Source of the DNA: Herpetosiphonaceae bacterium
GTDB lineage: Bacteria > Chloroflexota > Chloroflexia > Chloroflexales > Herpetosiphonaceae
DNA length: 64,000 nt
Reading direction: 5' to 3'
Assembly: GCA_026003835.1 (NCBI GenBank)
Contig: BPHZ01000009.1
Location: 1-64,000, forward strand
Each line of letters starts with the position of its first letter. The first letter of the stretch is position 1. Made by a program: the position numbers and the translations under genes. A model generated the notes under the pieces. That model made no database searches and was not told the DNA's origin. It was given only the letters and a program-made list of their open reading frames with translations. Below, one piece after another: positions 55,978 to 64,000 of this stretch.

Positions 55978-57336
55978 ATGCTGCGCGATGCTATCGCCTA
56001 CTACCACGGCCTGCTTGACGACGACTCGGCGCGCGAGAACCAGCGTATCCTCGATGAGGCACAGCGCCGTGAAGGGCTGTACTTCGGCGAACGGCCGCTG
56101 GCGACCGTACTTCGTCCCCGTTTTCTCAGCAGCGCGCAATATGCCCAGCTCCAGGAGGTTTGCGCGACTGTCGCACGTGCGGCGCGTCAGGCTGCGGCCT
56201 ACGCCCTCAGCGATAAGGATATTCGTCAGCTTATGGCGTTTACGCCAGGTGAGGAGGCGCTCCTGGAGATCGATCCCGGCTACGCCGAGCCGAGCGCCTC
56301 CTCGCGTCTGGACTCATTCTTTGATAATGAGAACGGCTCGCTTCAGTTCGTGGAGTACAACGCCGAGAGCCCGGCCGCCATCGCCTATGAAGATGTCTTA
56401 TCAGAGGTCTTTTTGAGCCTGCCGGTCATGGTCGAGTTCGGACGGCGCTATGAGATACGGGCCGTCCCAGCCCGGCAGCATATGCTGCAGACACTGCTGG
56501 AGGCATTCCGCGAATGGGGGCGCGCAGATGAGCCACGCATCGCCATCGTCGATTGGAAAGGGCTGCCTACCCATTCGGAGTTTGTGCTGTTTCAGCGCTA
56601 CTTTGCTGGGCAAGGCCTCGATACTATCATCTGTGCGCCGGAGGATCTGGAGTATCGCAATGGCGCGCTCTATGCATGTGGCAGACCGATCAATCTGGTC
56701 TATAAGCGGCTGCTGACCAGCGAGGCGCTCGAACGTCTCGGCGCGGCGGCGCTGGAGCATCCCCTGATGCGCGCCTACCGCGCCGGCTCTGTCTGCCTGG
56801 TCAATAGCTTCCGCGCCAAGCCGCTCCATAAGAAGATGATTTTTGCTCTTCTCAGCGATCCGCAGATCATGGATGCCTGTGGCATCGATCGTGAGGTTCA
56901 GGCGCTGCTGGCCCGGCACGTTCCCTGGACCAGGCGAGTGCTGCCGGGACGAACCACCTACCAGGGCCACGAAGTCGATCTCATTTCCTTCATCCTTGAG
57001 CATCAAGACCGGCTCCTGCTCAAGCCTAACGATGACTACGGCGGCAAGGGTATTACTATTGGCTGGGAGACGAGTGCTGAGAGCTGGCGGCGGGCAGTTG
57101 AGGCAGCCCAGCACGATCCATTCGTCGTTCAGGAGCGTGTCCATATCGCCTACGAGGACTATCCGGCTTTTCACGATGGCCGGCTGCACATCGGGCGTTG
57201 CCTCGTGGACACCGATCCCTTCCTCTTCGGCACGAATGTCCATGGCTGCCTCACTCGGCTCTCGACAGTGACGCTGCTCAACGTCACCGCCGGTGGCGGA
57301 TCGACGGTTCCAGCGTTTCTGATCGAACAACGATAG
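55978..57336 (+). CDS. Circularly permuted ATP-grasp ligase (glutathionylspermidine-synthase-like)
   Basis: A 452-residue protein of the circularly permuted ATP-grasp group. It has SRLDSFFDNENGSLQFVEYN, typical of glutathionylspermidine-synthase-like enzymes, NLVYKRLLTSEAL, and a C-terminal ATP-binding part with LLLKPNDDYGGKGITIGWE and PFVVQERVHI. It forms peptide-like amide bonds with ATP. It lies 70 bases after the RimK-like gene. GAGAGGGGG lies upstream of the ATG. Confidence 0.88.
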   Translation: MLRDAIAYYHGLLDDDSARENQRILDEAQRREGLYFGERPLATVLRPRFLSSAQYAQLQEVCATVARAARQAAAYALSDKDIRQLMAFTPGEEALLEIDPGYAEPSASSRLDSFFDNENGSLQFVEYNAESPAAIAYEDVLSEVFLSLPVMVEFGRRYEIRAVPARQHMLQTLLEAFREWGRADEPRIAIVDWKGLPTHSEFVLFQRYFAGQGLDTIICAPEDLEYRNGALYACGRPINLVYKRLLTSEALERLGAAALEHPLMRAYRAGSVCLVNSFRAKPLHKKMIFALLSDPQIMDACGIDREVQALLARHVPWTRRVLPGRTTYQGHEVDLISFILEHQDRLLLKPNDDYGGKGITIGWETSAESWRRAVEAAQHDPFVVQERVHIAYEDYPAFHDGRLHIGRCLVDTDPFLFGTNVHGCLTRLSTVTLLNVTAGGGSTVPAFLIEQR

Positions 57337-57441
57337 GACGCTTCACGACGAAGGCGCAAAGACATGGCGACTCGATCCAGCGTCCCGTGGGGGGTTCCGT
57401 GGTGAAATTGTAGTGATGGGCTGCTAGAAGGGAGAAGTGTC

Positions 57442-58593
57442 ATGGGCTACTACGATCCTTATAGCCCGGATTTCCCCTTTACGATTGGCATCGAGGAGGA
57501 GTATCAGATTATCGACCCGCAGACATGGGAGCTGCGCTCGTATATCACTCAGATCCTGGAGGAAGGACAGCTTATTCTGCGCGAGCAGATGAAGCCGGAG
57601 ATGATGCAATCGGTGGTTGAGGTCGGGACGCACGTGTGCAGGACATCGGCAGAGGCGCGGGCTGAAATTACCAGGCTCCGCAGCGTGATCGCCGGTCTGG
57701 CCGCTCGCAAAGGGATGACTATCGCCGCCGCGGGCACCCACCCCTTCTCATCCTGGCTCGCTCAGGAGATCTACCCGCACGAACGCTACTTTGGCGTGGT
57801 TAACGAGATGCAGGATGCAGCGCGCCGGCTGCTGATCTTCGGCATGCACATCCACATTGGGGTGCCGGATGCGGAGATCGGCATCCAGCTACAAAATGTT
57901 GCGCGCTACTTTCTGCCGCACCTGCTGGCTCTCTCTACCAGCTCTCCTTTTTGGATGGGCCGGCTCACGGGCTTCAAGTCCTACCGCTCGATCATCTTCT
58001 CTAACTTTCCACGCACCGGCATCCCCGGTATCTACAACTCGATGGCTGAATTTCAAAGCTACGTCGATCTGTTGATCAAGACCGGCTCCATCGACAACGG
58101 CAAGAAGATCTGGTGGGATATCAGGCCGCATCCCATCTTCGGTACGATCGAAATCCGCATGTGCGATATTGCCACGCGTGTTGACGAGGCGGTAGCGCTT
58201 GCGGCGCTGGTCCAGGCGATCTTCGTCAAGCTCTACAAGCTCTTCGAGCAAAATATGACCTTCCGGGTCTACAATCGTGCCTTGATCAATGAGAATAAGT
58301 GGCGCGCGGTACGCTATGGCCTCGACGGCGAACTGATCGACTTTGGGAAGCAGAAGGCGCTGCCGGCGCGCAGCCTGCTGCGCGAGCTGGTCGCGTTTGT
58401 GGACGATGTCGTCGACGACCTGGGGTCGCGGAAAGATATCGAATATATCTACCGCATTCTGGAAGAGGGCACCAGCGCCGATCGCCAGCTGGCGGTCTAC
58501 CACGAAACCGGCGACCTGAAAGCCGTGGTCGAGCAGGTTGTGCGCGAGACACTGGAGGGCGTGCCGGTCGACTCGCCCGGCGCCCCGAGGTAA
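57442..58593 (+). CDS. ybdK: Carboxylate-amine ligase, YbdK/GCS2 family
   Basis: A 383-residue member of the glutamate-cysteine ligase 2 (COG2170) fold, which is glutamine-synthetase-like. The ATP/metal signature is FTIGIEEEYQIIDP. GTHVCRTSAEARAEI and MHIHIGVPDAE are typical. It ligates an amine to a carboxylate, as in E. coli YbdK, which has weak glutamate-cysteine ligase activity. It is the last gene of the amidoligase run and converges on the radical SAM gene with 19 bases between stops. The natural substrate is unknown. Confidence 0.9.
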   Translation: MGYYDPYSPDFPFTIGIEEEYQIIDPQTWELRSYITQILEEGQLILREQMKPEMMQSVVEVGTHVCRTSAEARAEITRLRSVIAGLAARKGMTIAAAGTHPFSSWLAQEIYPHERYFGVVNEMQDAARRLLIFGMHIHIGVPDAEIGIQLQNVARYFLPHLLALSTSSPFWMGRLTGFKSYRSIIFSNFPRTGIPGIYNSMAEFQSYVDLLIKTGSIDNGKKIWWDIRPHPIFGTIEIRMCDIATRVDEAVALAALVQAIFVKLYKLFEQNMTFRVYNRALINENKWRAVRYGLDGELIDFGKQKALPARSLLRELVAFVDDVVDDLGSRKDIEYIYRILEEGTSADRQLAVYHETGDLKAVVEQVVRETLEGVPVDSPGAPR

Positions 58594-58612
58594 TATCCTG
58601 CCCAATTCAGCT

Positions 58613-59773
58613 TTACCACAGGCTGAGCTGGATCGGTGGGCGACGACCGTTGAGCAGCAGATAGGGTGCTGCCCAGCGTATGGTAACGCCCAGCTTGCTC
58701 AGCTGTGAGAGATCGCGGATGGTCGTCTCACGACGAGCGGCAATGATACGCTCCGCCGCTCGCGGGCCAATGCCGGGCACCTGGATAAGCCGGTGGCGTG
58801 GAGCGCTATTAACCTCGACGGGAAAGCATTGGGGGTGCTGCTCGGCCCATGCCTGCTTCGGCGTTTTATCGCGAGCCAGCAGGCCGGCCTCGTCAAAAGG
58901 CAGCTCGGAGACGTTAAAGCCGTAATCTCTCAAGAGAATCTCTGCCTGGTACAGCCGCAGCTGGCGCAGCGGATCTTCGGCGGGCATTTCGGCAAAGGGC
59001 GTGCGCTCGATGGGATGAAAGGCGCTGAAGTAGGCCCGCCGCAGTCCCAGCTCACGGTGCGCTCGCTGAACCGTCTCCAGCAGCTCGCGATCGCTCTCAC
59101 CCGCGGCGCCGACCACAAACTGTGTCGTCAGGCTGCGCGCGGCCTGACGGCTCTCGGCCCGCGCCCGCCGGATCAGCTCTGCGGCCCAGGCCAGGCGCTG
59201 CCACATGCTTTCGGCGAACTCTTTATCGGGGGCCAGGACTGCCAGCCGTTCGGCGTTGGGCGCCTCCAGGTTCAGCGATACCCGGTCGGCCAGCTGCACC
59301 GCCCGCTCAATATATTCAAACGAGGCGCCGGGGATGAGTTTGAGGTGAATGTAGCCGCTGTAGCCCTCCTGCAGGCGCAGCCGCTCGACCGTCGCCAGCA
59401 TCTTCTCCATGGTTGTGTCGGCATCAGGCACGATGCCGGAGGAGAGGAACAGACCATCGACATGCCTGCGCCGGTGTAACGAAATAAAGGTGGTTGCCAG
59501 CTCGTCAGGCTTGAAGGTGGTGCGTTTGCGTCTGACGGCGCATGACGAAAAGCAGTATCTACAGGCGTAGCGGCAAGCGCTGGTCTGCAAAACTTTGAGC
59601 AGCTTTGTCGTTCCACCCTGTTGCTGCTTCGCCTCATAAATGGAGTCTTGCGCCTTGTGTATGCTGTTTTGCAGTTCCTGCCCAACCGGCGTATCGGCGA
59701 CCTCATCTGCGGCCTCCTCAGCCAGGATAGCGAGCTTTTGTTGCGCGTCGGGCTCGACTCGTGTGAGAGTCAT
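58613..59773 (-). CDS. Putative DNA modification/repair radical SAM protein
   Basis: A 386-residue radical SAM enzyme of the type annotated as putative DNA modification/repair protein. The cluster motif is CRYACRYC (CxxxCxxC), followed by FSSCAVRRKRT, GLFLSSGIVPDAD and NLEAPNAERLAVLAPDK. The C-terminus has helix-hairpin-helix DNA-binding motifs (IQVPGIGPRAAERIIAAR). In other genomes it neighbours a DUF4130/uracil-glycosylase-like gene, which is not seen here. ATG at 59773 follows AGGGGGA by about 4 bases. TATAAT (59810-59805, reverse strand) lies just upstream. Confidence 0.88.
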   Translation of the reverse strand: MTLTRVEPDAQQKLAILAEEAADEVADTPVGQELQNSIHKAQDSIYEAKQQQGGTTKLLKVLQTSACRYACRYCFSSCAVRRKRTTFKPDELATTFISLHRRRHVDGLFLSSGIVPDADTTMEKMLATVERLRLQEGYSGYIHLKLIPGASFEYIERAVQLADRVSLNLEAPNAERLAVLAPDKEFAESMWQRLAWAAELIRRARAESRQAARSLTTQFVVGAAGESDRELLETVQRAHRELGLRRAYFSAFHPIERTPFAEMPAEDPLRQLRLYQAEILLRDYGFNVSELPFDEAGLLARDKTPKQAWAEQHPQCFPVEVNSAPRHRLIQVPGIGPRAAERIIAARRETTIRDLSQLSKLGVTIRWAAPYLLLNGRRPPIQLSLW

Positions 59774-59804
59774 GGTTTCCCCCTGTGCAAACATTTGTTC
59801 TGTT

Positions 59805-59832
59805 ATTATAACACAGGGGCGGCCCAAGTCCA
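59805..59832 (-). promoter_or_regulatory. Promoter of the radical SAM gene
   Basis: On the reverse strand TGGACT, a 16-base spacer and TATAAT (59810-59805) lie about 32 bases before the ATG, just after the stop of the preceding gene. Confidence 0.5.
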
Positions 59833-60984
59833 TTAGATCGGCGCCTCCTCAAGATCTTCCTCTAGCGCTTCTTCCTCCTCCGGCTTCTTGCGCCGCCGCT
59901 TCAACAGTACGATTGCCACTGCCAGCAGTATCAGCAGAATCAGGATGGCAAGGATGAACATCCAGTAGGACAGAATACGGTCGAGCAGGCTGGCCGGCGG
60001 CTGTGGCGCAAAGAGCCCAAAGAAGGCCAGCTGATCCTGTAGCGTGCAAATCTGGCTGTCCTTTACTGTTGTCTGTGCTGCGCTCCAGGGCGCGCCCGAT
60101 GCTGCTATGTAGATCGCAAGCATAGCCGGATCGACGCCTGCCGTTTTCAACTCGTCATCTGTATAGGTGTAACAGAAGCTGATGGGTGTGCTGGCAGTAG
60201 CGATCCTGCCGGCGGCATCGGAGACAGTGACCAGGATCGGATCGCCCAGTAGATTGAAGCCCTCCGGCGGCGCGGCGAAGATCGCCTCTCCTCGCAGTGG
60301 CGTACAGTGAATCGAGCTATCGGAGGGGAGCGCCTCACCCGGCACCTCGATCGTCCAGGCCCCGCAGGAAATAACAGTCGTTCCGCCATCGGGATTGTCG
60401 TCCAGATGAACGACTACCGGAGCACCCGGCTGCGGTGTTACACTGGGAACAGGCGAAGGTGTCGGCCCTTCGGTCGGCGCCGGCGGCTCTGCTGTGGGAG
60501 TAGCCGCCCGCACGACCGGCCGCCGCGCCGGTGGCGCTGGTGGTGGCTGCGGGGTAGGAGACGAGGTAGGGGGCGGAATTGGGGTCGCCGATGGTCTGGG
60601 CGTCGGAGGCAGCCCTGCCGTCGGCGAGGGCCAAAGCAGCGACGTTGGCTGCGGTGTAGGTGTTGACGATGGTGTTACAGTCGGTTCCTCAATCTCCGGA
60701 AACGGGGTATTGGTTGGCGGGAACGTACTGGTCGGCTGCGGCGTCAGCGATGGCCGGATTGGTTCAGTCGGCGCTTGGGTAATCGTCGGACGCAGCGACT
60801 CTGTCGCAGTCGGTACCGGCGTTGCAGACGGCGCCAGGGTGAGTGTTGGCCGATCCTGGTGTGGAGGTAGCGCGGGGGCTTGCGCCACAACCCGTGCCGT
60901 CAGGGACTGCGCCAACAGGCCGAGAATAGCGATGAGCAGCACACAGCCGCTAACCAAAACCCTGCATAGACGCAATAGTCGCAT
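59833..60984 (-). CDS. Membrane-anchored PT-rich surface protein with a ZU5-like domain
   Basis: A 383-residue protein. A signal peptide is followed by a Pro/Thr/Ser-rich stalk (about 45-200), a compact domain (about 205-320) and a C-terminal membrane helix with a basic stop-transfer run (KRRRKK) and an acidic tail. The compact domain contains GAWTIEVPGEALPSDSSIHC and FCYTYTDDELKTAGVDPAMLAIYIAA, a pattern shared with ZU5-like domains of Chloroflexota surface proteins. It is anchored with the bulk outside. It starts 41 bases after the DUF11 protein, so the two are probably co-transcribed. Its function is unknown. Confidence 0.8.
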   Translation of the reverse strand: MRLLRLCRVLVSGCVLLIAILGLLAQSLTARVVAQAPALPPHQDRPTLTLAPSATPVPTATESLRPTITQAPTEPIRPSLTPQPTSTFPPTNTPFPEIEEPTVTPSSTPTPQPTSLLWPSPTAGLPPTPRPSATPIPPPTSSPTPQPPPAPPARRPVVRAATPTAEPPAPTEGPTPSPVPSVTPQPGAPVVVHLDDNPDGGTTVISCGAWTIEVPGEALPSDSSIHCTPLRGEAIFAAPPEGFNLLGDPILVTVSDAAGRIATASTPISFCYTYTDDELKTAGVDPAMLAIYIAASGAPWSAAQTTVKDSQICTLQDQLAFFGLFAPQPPASLLDRILSYWMFILAILILLILLAVAIVLLKRRRKKPEEEEALEEDLEEAPI

Positions 60985-61025
60985 TGATCGATTATCCCTT
61001 CACCCGCTCTACCGGCGCTGGATGG

Positions 61026-64000
61026 CTAGCGGCCTTCGTCATGGAGCGGCCTGGCCGGCAACTCATCCGCCCGGCGTTGTCCAGGCCGCGCTGTTGTCGT
61101 TCCTGTAACGCTGAGTCCATGGAGCTCCGCCCGGTTGTTGGCTTCATCAGACTCCTTAACCATCCCTGTAGCTACGCCAGGGTTCCAGACATCGACGTAG
61201 AGATAGAGATCTGTTGTGCCGGGGACAAACGATCCAGACCAGATGGTATGACCGGAGGCATAACTATCGGGCGTCGAGGTTAGTGTAATACTCTGGTTCG
61301 GTCCCAAGCCACCGGCGACGTACCAGGCAATACCCTGGCATGGATCTAAGGTACAGAGATCATACCAGAGCATATTGGCTTGCGTTGGTTGCACTGACGG
61401 GTTAATGTAGAAATCGACCCAGAATGGCCCGGTTGCGGCCGATCCGGTGTTGGTCACGATCACCGTAATCCCTACCGGCTCGTCGGAAGAGAAGTTGAGC
61501 TTATTCGGCGTCAGGGTAAAGCTGCCGACCAGATCGGGTACAAGCGGAGGGCCAAGGAGGACCGGCAGATAAACCCGGTTGAGGGTCAGATAGGTTAGTT
61601 CGGTGAGCGTGTTGTTCAGCAGCTGCGGGTCGTACTGCGGCGCCATTACCTCAGCGATGGTGGTAACTGAACTGGTAGCCTTCGCGGTCAGCGCCGTCTC
61701 AATCCGCACCTGGACGGTGCCGTTGCGCGCCAGCGGCCCCAGGTTGCAGGTAACAATACGCCCGGACAGGGTACATGTCGGCGCGGCGGGCGATGAAGAG
61801 ATAAAGCTGATGTCTAGAGGCAGCGTCGCTGTGAGGATCGTGCCGCTCGTGGCCGATGGACCGGCGTTTTGTACAATAAAGGTGTAGATGACGTTCAGCC
61901 CATCAAGTGCTGAGGTTGCGGAGATCGATACATCAGCAACGGCGGCAACGGTTGTCGCCAGCGAGGTGCTGTTGTTTGTTTGGTCGAGATCGGTCGTCGC
62001 CGAGCTGACCATAGCCTGGTTCGTTATGGTTGTAGGCTCATCAGGCGTCGTCACCGTGATCGTAATCGGCGGCGCGTTGCCTGCAGCCAGGGTCGGGCGG
62101 GTGCAGGTAACACTGCCGGCGGCCTGCGAACAGGTCCACCCATCGCCGGCAGCCCCCAGGAATGTTACCTCGTTCGGTAGCTGATCGGTGACTGTGACAG
62201 CGGTGGCGGGATCCGGCCCGCTGTTCGTAATACTCAAGGTGTAGGTCAGGGTGCTGCCCGCGTTAGCCGGCTCTGCTGAGGCGCTCTTGACGATCGCCAG
62301 ATCAGCAGCGCTGTTGACGTTGGTGCTGACCGAACTGACATTATTTGCAAGATCAGGATCAAACGTAGCAGCAGTCACTGTAGCGGTATTGGTGATTGTG
62401 CTGCTCTGCCCTGGGGCGATAACCACGATGGTCAGCTCGGGCGCGGAGCCTGGAGCCAGCTCCTGCAATTCACAAGTAACCGTTCCTCCAGCCTCGGAAC
62501 ACGACCATCCCTGGCCGGTAGCGCTGACGAAGGTGATGCCGTCCGGCAGCGTATCGGTGACAGTCACCGCCGATGCTGCCGTTGGCCCTGTGCTAGAGAC
62601 GCGAAGTGTGTAGGTCAGCGGCGCTAGCGGATCGACTGTAGCGGCGGATGCACTCTTGACGATCGAGAGATTGGCGGTATCCCTGGCTGTTGTCGTTATC
62701 GTCGCTGTATTGTTCGACTGATCCGAGTCAAATAGAGGAGCGCTCACAGTAGCAGTATTGCTTAGTTCTGTGCCTGCCACCGGCGCCGTGACCTGAATGG
62801 TGATGGCCGGCGCGGTCTCCACCAGCAGCGTATTGCGCTGGCAGGTGACCTGGTGAGTAGCACCGGCGTAGATGCAGCTCCAGCCGTCGCCTCCCGCAGC
62901 CACAAAGCTCACCTCGGCGGGCAGCGTGTCCACCACGGTCACCGCTTCCTCCGTGGTGATCGCCAGCTGCCAGCCACCGGCCAGCGAGCCGCCCTCCGTT
63001 ACCTCATCATCCACGATAAAGAGTTGCCAGGTACCGTTGGGATCAAGGTTATTGAAGGCTGCGAGCGTGGTCGTATAGGGCGAAGCGGGCGCGGGAGCGA
63101 CGAAGCTGTCATTCGCGCCGTCGTTGCCGGTGTAGTTGGCCGGGCGGTAGCTGCCGCTGCTGATAGCGGCGCTGTCGGGCAGGGCGGCGGCGGCAGCGTC
63201 GTCGAAGGTCAGCGTGACATTGCTGAGGGTATTGCCACCGCCGGCGTCGGACATCAGCAGCACGGCCTGGCCGCCGGGTCCGACCAGCAGGATATCCAGA
63301 TCATCGGGCCAGGCGTGGTTGAGGCTGTTGAGCGTCACCGTCACCTTGCTGATTTTGCCCGTCACTGCCGTTAGGGTAATTGGCGAGCCATAGAGACTGG
63401 CGGTACTCAAATCCGGGATCGTCAGCGCCGTGCTGTTAGCTGGCGTTATTGTTCTGGGCTGAATTGTGCTTGGCCCAGCGCTGGCGACGCTGAGGGTATA
63501 AGTCAGGGTTGCGCCTGCGTTGACCGGGTCGGGGCTTGCACTCTTGGCGATGGACAGATCGGCCTGCGGGATCACTATCGTCGATACTGTCGTACTGTTG
63601 TTTGAGGGATCGGGATCGTCCACCGCCGAACTGACGGAAGCGCTATTGATCATCACCCCACCCTCAGTCGCCGCCGCAATCCGCAGAAGCAGCTGCGGCG
63701 CAGCGCCAACAACAAGACTATCTCTGGTACAACTCACCGTCCCGCCGGACTCGCTGCAGCTCCAACCCTTGCCCTCCACGGCAAGGAGGGTCGTGCCGGG
63801 GGGTAGCGTATCGACCACCTGGACGGCGGTGGCAGTGCTCGGCCCAGCGTTGGAAACCAACAGGGTATAGGTCAACACCTCGCCGGCGTAGATCTGTTCA
63901 ACATGACTGCTTTTGACGATCGAGAGGTCGGCGATGGCTCGCACCGCTGTGGTGGCAGTGACAATGGTATCGCCGGGCGTTGGATCATACATCGGCGAGA
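61026..64000 (-). CDS. Large DUF11-repeat surface protein with P-domain and CARDB domain (5' end outside window)
   Basis: At least 990 residues; the frame runs off the right edge (reading SPMYDPTP in), so the start is not seen. It contains about six DUF11 repeats of roughly 120 residues, each ADLSIVKSA-like then TLTYTLxVxNxGPSTA, VTDTLP and GxGWSC. One repeat is interrupted by a P/Homo B-like domain (HAWPDDLDILLVGPGG and NGTWQLFIVDDE). The C-terminus carries a CARDB-like domain (NKLNFSSDEPVGITVIVTNT; SDEANNRA). Such proteins form long extracellular fibres or adhesins. Paired Cys in each repeat suggest disulfides. Confidence 0.88.
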   Translation of the reverse strand, partial: SPMYDPTPGDTIVTATTAVRAIADLSIVKSSHVEQIYAGEVLTYTLLVSNAGPSTATAVQVVDTLPPGTTLLAVEGKGWSCSESGGTVSCTRDSLVVGAAPQLLLRIAAATEGGVMINSASVSSAVDDPDPSNNSTTVSTIVIPQADLSIAKSASPDPVNAGATLTYTLSVASAGPSTIQPRTITPANSTALTIPDLSTASLYGSPITLTAVTGKISKVTVTLNSLNHAWPDDLDILLVGPGGQAVLLMSDAGGGNTLSNVTLTFDDAAAAALPDSAAISSGSYRPANYTGNDGANDSFVAPAPASPYTTTLAAFNNLDPNGTWQLFIVDDEVTEGGSLAGGWQLAITTEEAVTVVDTLPAEVSFVAAGGDGWSCIYAGATHQVTCQRNTLLVETAPAITIQVTAPVAGTELSNTATVSAPLFDSDQSNNTATITTTARDTANLSIVKSASAATVDPLAPLTYTLRVSSTGPTAASAVTVTDTLPDGITFVSATGQGWSCSEAGGTVTCELQELAPGSAPELTIVVIAPGQSSTITNTATVTAATFDPDLANNVSSVSTNVNSAADLAIVKSASAEPANAGSTLTYTLSITNSGPDPATAVTVTDQLPNEVTFLGAAGDGWTCSQAAGSVTCTRPTLAAGNAPPITITVTTPDEPTTITNQAMVSSATTDLDQTNNSTSLATTVAAVADVSISATSALDGLNVIYTFIVQNAGPSATSGTILTATLPLDISFISSSPAAPTCTLSGRIVTCNLGPLARNGTVQVRIETALTAKATSSVTTIAEVMAPQYDPQLLNNTLTELTYLTLNRVYLPVLLGPPLVPDLVGSFTLTPNKLNFSSDEPVGITVIVTNTGSAATGPFWVDFYINPSVQPTQANMLWYDLCTLDPCQGIAWYVAGGLGPNQSITLTSTPDSYASGHTIWSGSFVPGTTDLYLYVDVWNPGVATGMVKESDEANNRAELHGLSVTGTTTARPGQRRADELPARPLHDEGR

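Noticed and set aside
56401..57330. Reverse-strand open frame opposite the circularly permuted ATP-grasp
   Set aside because: A shadow of a gene with clear ATP-grasp motifs; no ribosome-binding site or family match.

Overview
The window most likely comes from the chromosome of a member of the Chloroflexota, probably class Chloroflexia. I infer this from GC-rich coding DNA, an Os1348/NHLP-type peptide, PT-rich and DUF11 surface proteins, a soluble-adenylyl-cyclase-like giant protein, a circularly permuted ATP-grasp/YbdK amidoligase cluster, and UPF0173 and FTR1 proteins together. Genus cannot be read from the sequence.

Layout. 1-920 holds the start of dnaA (leaving the window to the left) and a DnaA-box cluster that should be oriC. 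921-8252 is read leftward: a secreted repeat/toroid protein, a beta-class adenine methyltransferase, a CDP-alcohol phosphatidyltransferase with a PimA-like glycosyltransferase, and parB-parA with a parS site at the parA start. HU (8436) is read rightward from a near-consensus promoter and converges on a LysM/SH3/M23 peptidase. 11177-19883 is a rightward run of mostly housekeeping genes: UPF0173 hydrolase, 2-hydroxyacid dehydrogenase, thioredoxin, copZ-copA, glyA, a Cys-rich unknown, lipA and a small membrane protein. TgpA-like transglutaminase and TatD are read leftward. 23533-27997 is an FTR1-type iron-uptake operon. 28894-31456 encodes an HtrA-like lipoprotein protease and a duplicated-domain lipoprotein.

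31536-45433 is read leftward. It contains an amylosucrase and the most unusual locus of the window (33672-42828): a soluble-adenylyl-cyclase-like protein, a class I isoprenoid-synthase-like protein, an HEXXH peptidase fused to a cyclic-nucleotide-binding domain, a 66-residue Os1348/NHLP-type peptide with its own promoter and a perfect intrinsic terminator, and a fused protein whose C-terminal half carries a class II terpene cyclase DxDD motif. I know of no named system with this composition. A family B DNA polymerase lies upstream.

glmS (45606-47452) is preceded by what reads as a glmS self-cleaving ribozyme with a large internal extension. The glmS frame is broken by two nearby +1 shifts. 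48155-53898 has a small W/R-rich protein, a lone receiver, a NarL-type two-component pair, an M3 oligopeptidase and an FRG-domain protein. 54090-58593 is an amidoligase operon: esterase, ATP-grasp (frameshifted), circularly permuted ATP-grasp and YbdK-like ligase. The right end is read leftward: a radical SAM DNA-modification/repair-type protein, a membrane-anchored PT-rich protein, and a DUF11/P-domain/CARDB surface protein cut by the window edge. I see no rRNA, tRNA, CRISPR array or transposase.
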